DNA from: Cordilura impudica
Lineage: Eukaryota > Arthropoda > Insecta > Diptera > Scathophagidae
Reading direction: 5' to 3'
DNA length: 64,000 nucleotides
Assembly (NCBI GenBank): GCA_963682025.1
Contig: OY821521.1
Span: forward strand, 193,087,575 to 193,151,574
The first letter of the stretch is position 1. Each line of letters begins with the position of its first letter. Positions 1-12,200 of this stretch are shown here, piece by piece. The notes under the pieces are model-generated. The model saw nothing but the letters and a program-made list of their open reading frames with translations. It did not search any database and was not told where the DNA came from. The position numbers and the translations under genes were made by a program.

Positions 1-500
1 TAACTAAGTAAGGTCATGATTGGTCAATTTTTTGACCTAGTCCCCATATAAAAATATTAATTTTTTCATATCTGCAGGAAGCAAATTAATAACAATGACA
101 CTCAATTTTGGTTTATACTTATTTCCTATGTATATCCATTTGAGACATTAGCAAAATTGGGCCTAGGAACCTGGCTCGAAAATCATGGTATAGTGTATTT
201 TCTTATTTCTTCTGGACTTATTGCACTATTTCTAACAAATATAAATAAGCAAAATCTTTTAAAAAGTAAACAATTTGATAAACCTAATACTAATATAAAT
301 TATCATAACTTTACCCAGGTAAATGGGTTATTTTGTGAATTAGCTTGACTTAAACAGACAGACGGACTTCGCTATATCGACTCGAAATGTTATAAGGATG
401 AAGAATATGGGGTCGCAAATGGATTTTTCGATGCGTTACAAACGGAATAACAAACTGATATATACCCTCTGCACAGTAGTGTGGAGATTCAGTATTTAAG
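1..500 (-). repeat. R1 repeat fragment plus a second ACGGAC-type repeat
   Basis: Bases 1-170 match the reverse complement of the start of the R1 repeat (compare 36300-36480 and 55690-55880), including the 'ctagtccccatata' stretch. Bases about 355-490 belong to a second repeat type: 'cagacggactt', 'cgatgcgttacaaac' and 'aacaaactgatatatacc'. The same type recurs at 53735-53900. The middle (about 170-350) has an open frame of 63 codons with no recognisable domain and is not called as a gene. Confidence 0.6.
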
Positions 501-1024
501 CCACAGCATGTTGCGTGCAGAGCCAACACAAAGCTTTTACATCTCCATACAAAAAAAAACCAGGGTTGCGGAGCCGGAGTAATACTCTAGCTCCGAAGTT
601 AATTTTGGAAATAAAAGATATGGCTCAGGCTCCCATATTTGAACCAAATTAATATACCAATTTAAAAAACAAAAAGTACAAGTGAAAAATATACTTCATA
701 TCAATATATTGTGTATAAAATCGATTTCCGCGAACCCCGATCATCAAAAACCAATTTCAAAACAAGACAATTTTTAACAGGTTCATCTATTTTTCTACAA
801 CTCCGTTAGATATTAATGATTTTTCATACTATTCCTGTACTCTCTACTTTTAGTCCTTTTTACTATACGAATACTATATATTTAAAAGTCTCCAAATTGA
901 GAAAAAAACACAAGTATCATATCCGGGATCTGGCTTCGCCTCTAGCTTATGAAACTGGACTATTTTCGAACACCTACAAACAAACATTTGAACTTGTGAA
1001 AAAGCAATTTTAACAAGTAATAAA

Positions 1025-1600
1025 ATTACAGTCGGTCTACAGTACCAATATTTTAGAGAAAGGTCCAGCCAATAGGATATAGAAAATAAGCATAAAGCAT
1101 AATTTTGAGTGGAATTGTTAGAAATCTGTTGCCCATTTTAATGATTTAAGTGAAGAGCGGGTAGCAACTTTATATGGGAACCGTGACAAAGAATGGTCTT
1201 ACAAGGTTAATTTTTAGACTACTGATTAATGGATATAATAAATAGATATACACACAATTTGAACGAGATCTTTAAGATAATTTTGATTTAAGGGAAATTT
1301 AAATTGATCTTATTAGGGTCATTTGTATGGGGGCTAGGTCTGATTTTACCAATATCAATAGCGATCGACCTATGGCCGACAAAAGTTTATATAAAAAATT
1401 TCAAAAATACATTCAATACAAAAGTTTATATAAAAATTTCATCAAAATACATTCATATTTGCTAACTGTAGTTTAACTACAAGGTTTACATGGACGGACT
1501 GACATCGCTAAATCGACTCAGGAAGCGTTTCTGAGACGATCGGTATAATGAAAGATGGGGTCTAGGTCTAATATGTACAAAAGAACATTTCTTAGAAGCC
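1025..1600 (+). repeat. R1 repeat, degenerate copy
   Basis: Starts 'acagtcggtctac' and carries the R1 landmarks in order: 'gatatagaaaataagcat', the 'gaagagcgggtagcaac' block, 'gggggctaggtctga' at 1330, 'ctaaatcgactcaggaag' and 'gatcggtataatgaaag'. A 40-bp segment near 1385-1445 is duplicated in tandem. Bases 501-1024 hold nothing I can identify. Confidence 0.7.
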
Positions 1601-1691
1601 AGAGATCGCCGTAATAAGATTATCCTTTTTGATTAATTCTTTTTTATACCCTTCTATATCGCAAAATGCATTTATGACCCCATAAAGTTTA

Positions 1692-3299
1692 TACAGTGAA
1701 CTAATAAAATTTAAGTACACCTTGTATTTTCTTAATAACGCTAATAATGACTATATTTCCGTTAATAAAATCGGTTCTCTTTGCCTTAATATTCTTTAAA
1801 GGGATCTTTATTTTCATAACAAAACTTGTTCTGTTCCCGTTGCTTTCACTGGAAGAGAGATACTCCTAAAAAATTCCAATGAGAGCTAAAAATGAAGCCA
1901 AAGAAATTTAAGTACATTTCTAGCTCATAGAACATTTAAGTTATTGTTTTTGTAAAAATAACTGTTTTCATAAATTTGCTTTTAAGTAAGAAGTCTACCA
2001 ATGCATTTCAAAGAATTTTTGCTGATCATTTTGTTAGTCGAGTGTAGAGGTTACTACAAAGGTGACGAAATGGGTAAAGGAAAGGAAATACCAATTGATT
2101 TAAGAAAAGTCATCATAAGTCATTACGTGAATTTGGAAAAGTTATAGGAAAACCCCACTCCAGTGTTCAAACCATTATAAATTCTTATTTAAAAAATGGA
2201 AACTTGAGGAAAAACCACTGTCAGGTTGTCCAAAAAAGCTCTCAAAACGAGATGAACGCCATATTGTAAACGCAGTCAAAGGCGATCCGAAAAAATCGGC
2301 TCCTAAAATACGAGGCGAATTATCATAAAGCTCTAACACGAGCGTGCACCCACAAACCATAAGAAATGTACTCCATAGAGCTGGTTACAATGCCCGAATT
2401 CCTCGTAGAAAGCCCTCAGTATCTAAAGTGAACAAAAAAAAGAGGCTGGATTTTGCAAAGGAGAATTCGGATAAGCCAGATTCTTTTTGAGACAATGTTT
2501 TATTTCGTGATGAGTCAAAATATAATATTTTTGGACCGGAAGGTGCCAATAAAATATGGAGAAAACCTAATGAGATGCAGCTAAAAAAATTAAATTCCAA
2601 CTATCAAACACGGTGGTGGTAACATTATGGTGTGGGGGTGTATGGCGGCAACTGGCGCAGGAAAACTGGTTTTTACCGAAAATACAATGGATAAAAATTT
2701 ATACCTGAACATCCTGAAGAACAATCTAAAACAAAGTGCGTCGCAATTGGGATTAGCAGAAAATAAATTCCTCTTTCAGCAATATAATCACCCCAAACAA
2801 ACGTCATACTTGGTCAAGGAATGGCTTCTATACAATTGCAAGCAACTGCATACACCCTCGCAATCACCAGACCTTAATCCCATAAAACATATCTGAGATT
2901 TGTTAGACAAAAGGATTCGAAAACACACAATCACTTCGAAGGAATCGCTCAGAAATGTGTTGTTATCCGAATGGCAAAAAATCACGGTTAATGATGCTGC
3001 AAGATTAGTAAGAAGCATTCATCGAAATATTAATTTAACTTAACATTAGTTTTTTGGTTTTTTTCAAAATAAACTTTATTTAGTGAACATAAACTTTCTT
3101 GATGTGAATCAATGATATTGTGGTGTTTTTATTGTTTTTTTTTATAAACCTTAGGTTACATTTCAATGAAAAGTCTGAATTTATGTTCCTTAATATATGT
3201 ATAAGAGATGTATGCAATCTTTAATAAATCTTTTTTTAAAACAGAACGTATTTTATGAGTTTTTCTGAATGCGCACTTAAACTTTTTTGGTTCACTGTA
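1692..3299 (+). mobile_element. Tc1-like DNA transposon, complete ends, inactive
   Basis: The ends are inverted repeats starting TACAGTGAAC (left at 1692; right 'gttcactgta' ending at 3299), with TA on both sides (1690-1691 and 3300-3301) as expected for Tc1/mariner target duplication. The inside encodes a broken Tc1-type DDE transposase on the plus strand. Length is 1608 bp, usual for Tc1 elements. The terminal repeats are imperfect inside the first 12 bases, so the copy is old. Confidence 0.85.
2071..3043 (+). pseudogene. Tc1-like transposase, degenerate
   Basis: The reading starts near 2071 (MGKGKEIP) with a helix-turn-helix region and continues through several frames. The first catalytic Asp survives in RDESKYNIFG near 2510. 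An open stretch at 2627-2896 carries the family block MVWGCMAATGAGKLVF and most of the catalytic core. In that stretch the second catalytic Asp (family motif QQDNDPKH) reads QQYNHPKQ, so Asp is replaced by Tyr. The third position (NPIEHLWD in the family) reads NPIKHI followed by a stop, so Glu is replaced by Lys. Frameshifts and stops near 2200-2330 and at 2896 also break the gene. It is a dead transposase. Confidence 0.85.
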
Positions 3300-3418
3300 T
3301 ATTCTTGATACTTATAACTCGAATCGGTACAGCAATGAAATCGCGCTCACTCACGAACTAAACCATTTACCTGGGTAAAGTTATGATTATGTTGTTTGTC
3401 ATTTACATTTTGTTTACA

Positions 3419-3722
3419 TCTATAATATAAATAGGTAAGGCGATTTCTTGTGACCGATGATTCGTTCAACAGTTTTCTCTAAATTTTGTTGGAGTTGTGC
3501 ACATTTAAAGTTGCTACTAACACATACATAAAATTATACAATGCTGTGTGTTTATTAAATTTGTTTGCAAAAAGAAATTAGTTTGTTTTCTTCATTCACA
3601 ATAATTGTGTTGAATTGAAAAATTATTTTGGATAGCATACCTTTAGGGTCAATAATTTATAAAATGAAAAAATAAAATTTCGTAGAATTTGCACTCGAAT
3701 TTTGAAGGCTGCAATCTCCTAG
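3419..3722 (+). mobile_element. Helitron-like non-autonomous element
   Basis: Begins TCTATAATATAAATAGG and ends CTAG, inserted between A (3418) and T (3723), which is the Helitron rule (5' TC, 3' CTRR, A|T target, no duplication). Near the 3' end lies the degenerate hairpin seen more clearly in other copies ('ctcgaaatt...cgag'). It shares the 'ggcgatttcttgtgacc' block with copies at 32847, 44399, 44764, 51351 and 54862. No coding capacity. Family name unknown to me. Confidence 0.75.
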
Positions 3723-6055
3723 TTTATTATAAATAGTGTAATAAGTTCAGATATTATTGTAAACATAAAACCCAGGTGGAGGGTATCACAGTTTTGGCAC
3801 AACCGAATTTAACACTCTTAATTAGGATTTACTTACAATTCTTGTTTCCGTCGATTAAAACCAAAAATTTTTTTTTAATTTTTTATTGATTTTTTTTATG
3901 CACATTTATAAACCATATAAATATTTTCGATTTAATCATAATTGTATTCATATATAATGTATATATTAAAAATTTAAGATAAGTTATTAATTTTAGGTTA
4001 AAAAATACACTGGGATACAAACCAAAACACAAATAACGAATAATTGATTTTTAATAAAAAAAAAAAAAAAAATAAATAATAATAAAATGAATAAATGTTC
4101 AGAATGGTAGACTTATTAGTAATTAATATTTTTTTATATAAAATAAATTCCAATTGCTGATGTTTTTTTTTTCATCTATAAAGGGGGATAATAATTTTGC
4201 AGCTATAAATACTTAAGCAACCGATACCTAGAAAATATTTTCTGTTTACGTGATTTCTGTTGCAATTAAAAAACTAAAGTGATGCAGTTGATTTAATTCT
4301 AATTCTTGAAAATGCTTACTTGGTGTTATAATTGTTGTGTGATTAATTTTTTAATGTTTAATAGTAGTAAAAAAATATTGTAAGATTTTTTTTGTTAAAT
4401 TGTATTTTTATAAAAAGACTATATTTCTATGAATTAAAGGCCAAATGATTTTAAAAAATAAAAATTATAAAATATTCTGCAAATTTAAAACATTATTTTT
4501 AATAAGGGGGAAACATTAATAAATCCCACACCACATCGTAGCAGTTCGATAGTCTGTCGATAAAACAGTTTTTACCAAGTCACTGACACAAATTAGAAAA
4601 TTTAAAGCCAAAAAACCACATCCTAACAATGTCTAGGAACAGTGGTGGTTGTTTAATCTAAAAAATTTTGATTTGAAACTTGAGCAAATATCAAAATCGT
4701 TTAGATTTTTGCTCAGTTCCCCTGCACTAATAGAGCAAACACCCCCATACCTTACACTAACGCACTGTACAGTGCTAGACTTGAATTGTGAATTTGTGTA
4801 GTGTATGGCCGGCATTAGGAATTTTTCTAACCTTTTCATATAAAGAAGAAATAAAACCTATCTAAAACTATCTAACAGCTTTTTCTTACTGCCAAAGAAA
4901 AATAATACGATGTGGTTTAGACATTTTATATCAATGCCAATCACTGTGACTTAGTTATAAACAGTCGAATTCGAAATTTGGGCTGGGTGCAAAGGGGAGG
5001 CAAACTTTTTTATGTATTTATTAAAAGCCATCCAAGGCCACAAAAAATATAAATTCTTATTTCCTAACTACATTCTAAAATATTTCAAACTTTGAAAAAA
5101 TATTTTTAAAAAAATATATCAAATTCATAAAAAATTTCGAATCTCGATATAATCAAGTTAGCAAGTTAAATGAGAATTTTTTTTAAAACAAATATGCACC
5201 TGATATTTGCTACCAACCACCCTTCATTTATATAAAAAAAATATTTTGGATCTTATAAAAGATTAAAATAAACAGTTTTTTTATGTTAAACTACATAAAT
5301 CTAAAAAATATGTTTATGAATAGAGCAATAATTGTCAGTTGCCTTGTTTATTGATATGATAAAATCAATATTCTTCATTCATGCATGAATAATCAAAGTG
5401 TTTAGTGTTAAGTCTCATTTCAAAATCTATTCGAAACTTGAAATAACATTTATATATAAAAATTATGGTTAATTTTATTACAAAGAAAGTCTCATATCGA
5501 AGTTGTATTATTATAAAAAAAAAAATAAAAAAATATCTTAATTTTAGGTTAGGTTTCAAACAGGATACAAAAAATTTTTTAAATATAAAAGAAAACGTTT
5601 CGTGTTTTCGTTTCTAAATTTAATATAGTTACTTTCAAAATTATTCAGACTTTTTTTTAGTATTACTATACTTACAGCTCTTACAATTGTTATTAAAACA
5701 AAATATAAATTCAAAAAGTAATTGAATTTTAAAAATTTTCTTTTGAAATTAAAATTGAATTCAGAAAATATGAACAAATAATACATACAAATTAAAATCA
5801 AACAAAAATTTAAAAAAAACTCAATCGAAATTCCAAAATTATAAATGGAAAGTCAATATTTCTATTTAATATTTAAATACATAAATAATATTTAAAAAAA
5901 AGTTCAAAAATACCAGCGACATTTAAAAAATATTAAAATTTTTTGAAATTTAAAATGTTTGTATCAAAAATTTAGGGAAGGACACTGTTCAACTGCAAAA
6001 ATTAAGCAGAGACGACACAGGTGTACTTAGGGGGGCGGGGGTCTCTGTTTCTGAA
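3723..6055. other. AT-rich intergenic DNA, no gene recognised
   Basis: No open frame with recognisable protein similarity. At 3770-3830 there is a repeat tail ('gagggtatcacag', 'cacaaccgaatttaacact') that recurs at 57245-57300. There are scattered poly-A/T runs (for example 4055-4072) and otherwise no structure I can support. The short minus-strand frames at 4633, 5365 and 5556 are compositionally like random AT-rich DNA. Confidence 0.5.
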
Positions 6056-6080
6056 ACTGTGGTACGTTTGACTCCGCTAG

Positions 6081-7253
6081 GTTACATTTTTTTATTGACA
6101 TAAAAATTATACAATTTTCTTTTCATCAAAACATCAATTGGACAAAAAAATCGATTACAATTTTTTTTAATATTGAGAAAACAAATATTTAGAAAAAAGT
6201 TTTTTAAAGAAAATTTTAAGAAAAACTTTTTCTCACAATACTTTAAGGTATTTTTTCGCCATTATTTTTTAATAAAAAAAAAGATTAAAAAATATTTTTT
6301 TAATATTATTTTTTTTACGGATTTTTTAAACAAAAATTTATTGTTTTTTTTTTATTTGTTAAAAATTAAAAACAATATTTTTTAAAATATGAACCGCATT
6401 TAATTTTTTAAATATATTTTTTTTTTAAACTTATTTGTTAGGAACTTTTTACAACGTTTTTATTAAGAAAAAATATTGTTAATAACAAAAAATTTTAATA
6501 AAATTTTATTTAAATATAAAAAAATTATTTTTAATATTAACGGCATTTTAAAGTTTTTTAATTTTTTTCGAGATTTTTTAATATTTTTTTTTTTAATTTT
6601 ATTAAATTTTTTTTCAAATTTTATTTTTTATTTAAAAAAATTTTTTTACGAAAAAAAAAGAAAAAAAATTTTTTCTAATACAAAAAATTATTTTTTTTAG
6701 GAATAATTTATTTTTTTTTATTATTTTTTAGAGACTTTTTCGACGTTTCTTTTTTTAAATTTGTTAATAAATTTTTTTAAAAATTTAAGTTAAAAATTAG
6801 AAACAATATTTTTTTTAAATATGAACTGCATTTAATATTTTTAAAATTTATTATTTTATTATTTATTATTAAGAAAAAATGTTGTTAATAACAAAACATC
6901 TTTCTAAAATTTTATTTAAAAAAAATATATTATTTTTAATATTAACAGCATTTAAAATTTTTAATGTTTACTTGTTTTTTTAATTATTTTTTCGAGATTT
7001 TTTTAATATTATTTTTTTAATAAAAAACATTTATTTTTTTTAATTTTTTTCTTTAAATAAATAATTTTATTTCATTTTTTAAAATTATTTTTTCGAGATT
7101 TTTTTTAGGAAAAAAATTTTTGTAAAAAAATAAAATTTTTTAAATTTAGTTTTTTATTTTTTTTAATGTTTTTATTTATTTATTTTTTATTTTAATGAAA
7201 AGTTATTTTAAAGTTAAAAAATGTTTTTTAGTTTTGTCAATAAAAAAATCCTA
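6081..7253. repeat. Extremely AT-rich island bounded by a short inverted repeat
   Basis: Almost pure A/T for about 1.15 kb, with rare CG-containing words such as 'cgagattttt'. The left edge (near 6087) has ATTTTTTTATTGACA and the right edge (near 7236) has its exact reverse complement TGTCAATAAAAAAAT. Inside, a segment of about 400 bp is present twice: 6385-6600 resembles 6795-7015, sharing 'gaaccgcattta', 'aagaaaaaatattgttaata' and 'attaacggcattt'. The open frames here (6173, 6476) are products of composition. Confidence 0.55.
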
Positions 7254-8375
7254 ACGCAGCACAGCAAAACGGTCCACTAATTCCGGCGATCAGCGACCTC
7301 CCATTACCCTTATCGTGCCCCTGCTCTTTCCAAAGTTATTCATTTGCTGAATTTATATATTCGTAAATGTTTTGATTTGCGACTCGTTTCCAATCCATTA
7401 TTCAACAATTACATTATTCAATAATTCATGTTCTGTAATTTGTAGTATTTATAATAAAAGTTCTAAATTAAAATCAACGGAAAATTAATATACTTTAAGC
7501 TTGAAAAATATGAAAGGCATGAATCATGAATTGTTTCGAATGGTTTTGTTACCATCGGATTAAAACTTTCTTGACAAAAAGGCAAGTTTATTTATCTCAG
7601 TCTTATTTAGATGAAAATATATGTAATTTTAAGGGTTTTTAAAGCTATTTCTTCTTTATGTAAATATTTGCAAAATTATATTGATTTTGCTAAAATTTAT
7701 TTTAAAAAAAACACAAAATTATAGGTACCAAGTGTCCTTTATTCATCGATAATTATTTCTTAGAAAAATATGACTTTCTATTACTTTCCTTGAGGATTTT
7801 CTGATTGAAATTAAACGAGTAAAAATGTAGATAGAAGTGAAATTAAAACACGAACATACAGGAATATTCATGAAATTTTAAATTGAATTTTTTTAATTTG
7901 AATTGATATTTCTCGGGTTTATAATTTTTTTTAAATGAAATTTTAATGTTATACAGTTTTTGAGTTCACATTTTTTTAAATTCCATAATTTTTAGAATAT
8001 CAAGTGAAATTCAAACAGTTTTCAATAAAATTTAAAAAAAAATCTTTTTTGTCATCCTTCTTCTGACTTTCACACTCATTAACCCACAAAAGGCTGAAAA
8101 AATACGAAGAAAAACAAAAACAAGTTTTCGAACAAAATTTTGTTTCATTATCGAAATTTTTTGGTTGTAATAATTTTTAATTTCCAAAATAAAATACTAA
8201 GAATAATTTTACTCTGTCATATTAGAAGTAAAAAAGTAACGAGATCTGACGTTTGTCCGTCTTCTTTAAATAATAAACCGAAATATTGAAATCTGAATGA
8301 TTTTACTTGATATCGAATGCGACGATTAGCGCACACCATCAAATAGTAGAAAATTTATTATTTTTATCACACTTA
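7254..8375. other. Intergenic DNA, nothing recognised
   Basis: AT-rich sequence without a recognisable gene, RNA or repeat family. Confidence 0.5.
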
Positions 8376-8521
8376 GACCCAGTTTTTGAGATATCAGTTA
8401 AACCTAGTTTTGTTAAACCCAGAATTTATTCATCAATTCCTTTATGAATTTGGACATGTGTGAAAGAATTAGTTCTCGGTTTAACTAAACTAGGTTTAAT
8501 TGACATCTCAAAAACTGGGCC
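8376..8521. mobile_element. MITE with TTA duplication (PIF/Harbinger-like)
   Basis: A 146-bp element with inverted ends of about 45 bp (left starts GACCCAGTTTTTGAGAT; the right end is the near-exact reverse complement ending AAAACTGGGCC). It is flanked by TTA on both sides (8373-8375 and 8522-8524). A 3-bp TWA duplication is characteristic of PIF/Harbinger MITEs; the superfamily is inferred from this alone. Confidence 0.75.
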
Positions 8522-8524
8522 TTA

Positions 8525-9278
8525 ATGTCCAGTCACAAGACAAACTTATTCGATAACAATCTCTCAAATCGAATCAATGCGCAGAAGTTAAAAAAAATTG
8601 AGTCCTGGTGTCTGACTGGATTTTGGGTTTTCATGCGGATTGGCCTCAGTTTCGTTCAAAAACTTGATTTTTTACTTATTTTATTAACTCGTTATTTTCG
8701 ACCAGTGACAAAATTGAAATCGACTGGAATGTCAGAACAGACATGTGTAATTCCAAAAATATAGGTTTTATTGATGTAACACGATTGATAGAAGAGACGA
8801 AATATACCCCATGTTTATGAAACATGAACGTTAGAAAGACGATCGATAATATCAAAAAAGTTTATGGAAATAAATTTCAAAATATTTCCAAACAATTTTT
8901 CAAAATTATGATCTTCCGTTTCGTGTTACGTAAACAAAAGGATAAATTCAAATTAAAATTTTCATTTAATACAAAAAATATCAATTTAAATTTAAAAAAA
9001 ATAAATATGTATATAAAAAAAAATTTTTTTTTAATTTTCTTTAATTTTTATATACTTATTACAATTGTAAAAACTGTGGAGAATTTAAAAAAAACATAAC
9101 CGCTAGTAACAACAAAATTAAACGAATTAATACACAAATATTTCGATATTTACAATAACCCATTATAAAACGTCCAAGTACTCCAAAATAAGTCCAAATA
9201 TTTCCATTATTAATCGTTTATATTTTAAATATAAAAATATTTCATCAATGATTTGCAGTTAATAAAACTCAATTAAAA
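8525..9278. other. Intergenic DNA downstream of Hsf
   Basis: Lies 3' of the Hsf stop codon (Hsf is read leftwards), so the part next to 9278 is probably the Hsf 3' UTR. I did not identify a convincing poly(A) site. The open frames at 8525 and 8824 show no recognisable domain. Confidence 0.4.
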
Positions 9279-12200
9279 TTACTCATGATAAGGCGTATTT
9301 AACACTGAGCTACTATATTCCTGTTTGGGTTGTAGTCTTTGAAAATCATCGACATCAGCTGAATAAAGAAAGTTACAAGATTTTGTTAAAGATAAATGAA
9401 GTCTTAGGATGAGTTCATTAGAACTATTAAAGTCAATACACTGCATTCAATTCTATTCATTCTTTCAAGTATTCCAAGAAATATATAAAAAAAACAAATG
9501 AAGGAATTTGGACAATTTTTTCAAACTTTTTCAATTTGGTTAGGCCAGAAAGAAATTGCTGCTTTACTTACCATCTAAATCATTTTGTTCATTTATAATG
9601 TCCGTTAAGTCGTACATTGGTTGATAGGATATTAGCTCTGAACCTAAAATACAATTTTTTTAAGTTTTATTTGTCAAAATACGGACTCAGCAAATTAAAT
9701 TACCTTTCTTATCATTATTACCATCATTAGGTGGTAAATGCAAACCATATGGTCCCAATATTTCCGAATCATTAAACAGCTGTACAAAGAAACAAACATA
9801 ATAGAAAAAATTAACATTTTTATTTAAAAAAAAGAAAAACTATGTAAACTTCAGTTTTTTGTTTGTAAAATAACAATAAAACAATGAATTATATTTAGAA
9901 AAAGAAGAAGACTTTTTTAACAATAACGATTTGTAAAAACCACCGTTGTTTAGTTGTATACATATAACATATAAACAAACATAAATTCGGTTAACCGGCT
10001 AAATATCAGTTACTTATGTGTCAAGGCTTGTTAAATTGAATGAAATTCATTGTTTTTTTTTTTTGTCAAAGCTGACCTTAGTTAGAATATCCTCATCCAT
10101 AGAGATCGGCATATATAAACGTTTATTATTCTCAAATGTATTGAATTTGGAATTTTGTATACAGTTGATTCCATTTACAGGCTTCTTTAGTTTTGAACAT
10201 TTTTTATGGCATGTTTTTATTGAAAATGTGTTTGTTTTTTGATTTATATATTTCAAAGAGGAAGATTTTTGTTTTTTATATCAAAATATCATATATTAAT
10301 GATATTTTATGTATAGGTTTGTGTTTTCAGTTGAGAAGAGGTAGATTTGAAATTGTTTTGATGAATCCAATAGTTTTTTATTATTATTACATAAATATAT
10401 AAAATGAGAAAATGAATGATTTATAAAACATTAAAAAAAAAATAACTTATTAGAAAACATTTAGAGAAAGAAAAAAATTAAGAATGTAAAAATTTGATTA
10501 CAACTTCAAAAAAAAAAAAAAAAAAAAAATTAAAAATTTATTTTAGAACATTTTGAAATGATAGATTATAAAATAAAATTCACATCTTCCATTTCTTTAT
10601 CCGCTATACAATAAAACCCTAACATTTTTTTTCAATGTTTAATCTAATCCATGTCATTAAATAAGGAATCATTTAAAAATTGCAAGATTTTACAACGAGT
10701 TTGTTCAACGTCTTCATGGAAATTATCATCGTTTTGATTTGAATTCGAAATCTGTTTACTGCCAGCAGTTAAATTGTTAGCATCCTTATAATTTGTTTCT
10801 TCATCATCATGTGCATTAATAATTGGTAAACTTACACCTAACAATGTACTATGGTCCAAAGAATACGAATCACCACGTAATAAATCTTTTAATGTATCCA
10901 ATTCATCCTGTACAATATCTATGTGACCGTTCACTTCATCACTGCAAGGAGAAATTAAAAAAAAAAAAAAACAAGTTTAGTACGTTTATGATTCAAAGGC
11001 GCAACCAAGATTTCTCTCAGCTACTAATGCAGTACTCAACCGCAAAACATCTTGATTATTGCTTTTGTATTTGGTGAGGGCCATATTACTGGCATTTCCA
11101 TTGGACCCGGCATTTTTTGATGTTGATGGAGCTGCATAAATAGCTTTCTGTTGATCATCAGCTGCTGCAGCAGCAGCAGCTGCAGCAGCGGCCGCCGCTG
11201 AAGTAGATGGCTGTACACCATTGGTTCCAGGAAAATATGTAGAAAATTTGCCACCATTAACAGTAGACCGTCCCAATTGTTGTTGTTGAGCCAACTTGAA
11301 ATTATCAGTGCTGCCAATGTTACTATTCTCACCAGCCGACAAAATCGAATTATCCTATAATATGAAAAAAGTTGAACCTAGGAAAATATTCCCTTTTTCT
11401 GTTGTATTAAAGTTTCTTCAACTTACTTCAAATAGATCGGCCGGCATGTCATTAGCAATAAAACTATTTGGATTATATAAATCAGAACTACTGGCACCTT
11501 GCAAGAGATCATCAGTATCGGCTGTTGAAACTGTGTTGGCATTTGAGGAGCCTTGAGTTGCCTGCATCAAGAAACTGCTAGTAGTATTCGAATTTGATTG
11601 GCGAGAGTCTTCACTTAGATTGGGTGACATCAAATTAGGATCGGGGGTGAGGCCACGATTATCGGGGTAAACATTTAAGAAAAGCATAGGATCAATAACA
11701 CTATCCTGTTCCGCTTTAATTTGTATAGGTTGGGGCACTTGCTGTGATAGTTGTTGCTGCTGTTCTGTCGCTGATGGTTGATATTCAATGCGTTGCATTT
11801 TAGTTTTGTCATTACAAGCACTTGTTGCGGCAAGAGTATCTGTGGTGGCGTTGTCATTGTCATTTTCGCGTCGCTGACGATTTTTCTGCTTCAACAATTG
11901 ATTACGCGCCATTTCTTCACGCACCATTGGTGTGGTCAACACATTGTCTTCATTATAACTAATGGCGGCTTTATTGGTTTCTTGAGGTTGAGCATCTGGT
12001 ACCTCGGTTATGTGATAAAATATTTTCGTACCATCATTATTGATTGTGTGTATTAAAGCATCATTTTCAGCAGCTGCAGCGACGCCAGCGGTGGCTGCAT
12101 CAACTGGGCTCATGTGACCAGCAACTGCATCGTCAGCACTTTGATTTGAGTAATCGAAATTTTGTGACATCACACTAACACTGGAGTGTGGCCGTTCTAT

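Noticed and set aside
6173..6700. Two Phe/Lys/Asn-rich frames
   Set aside because: Arise from the A/T island and have no coding signature.
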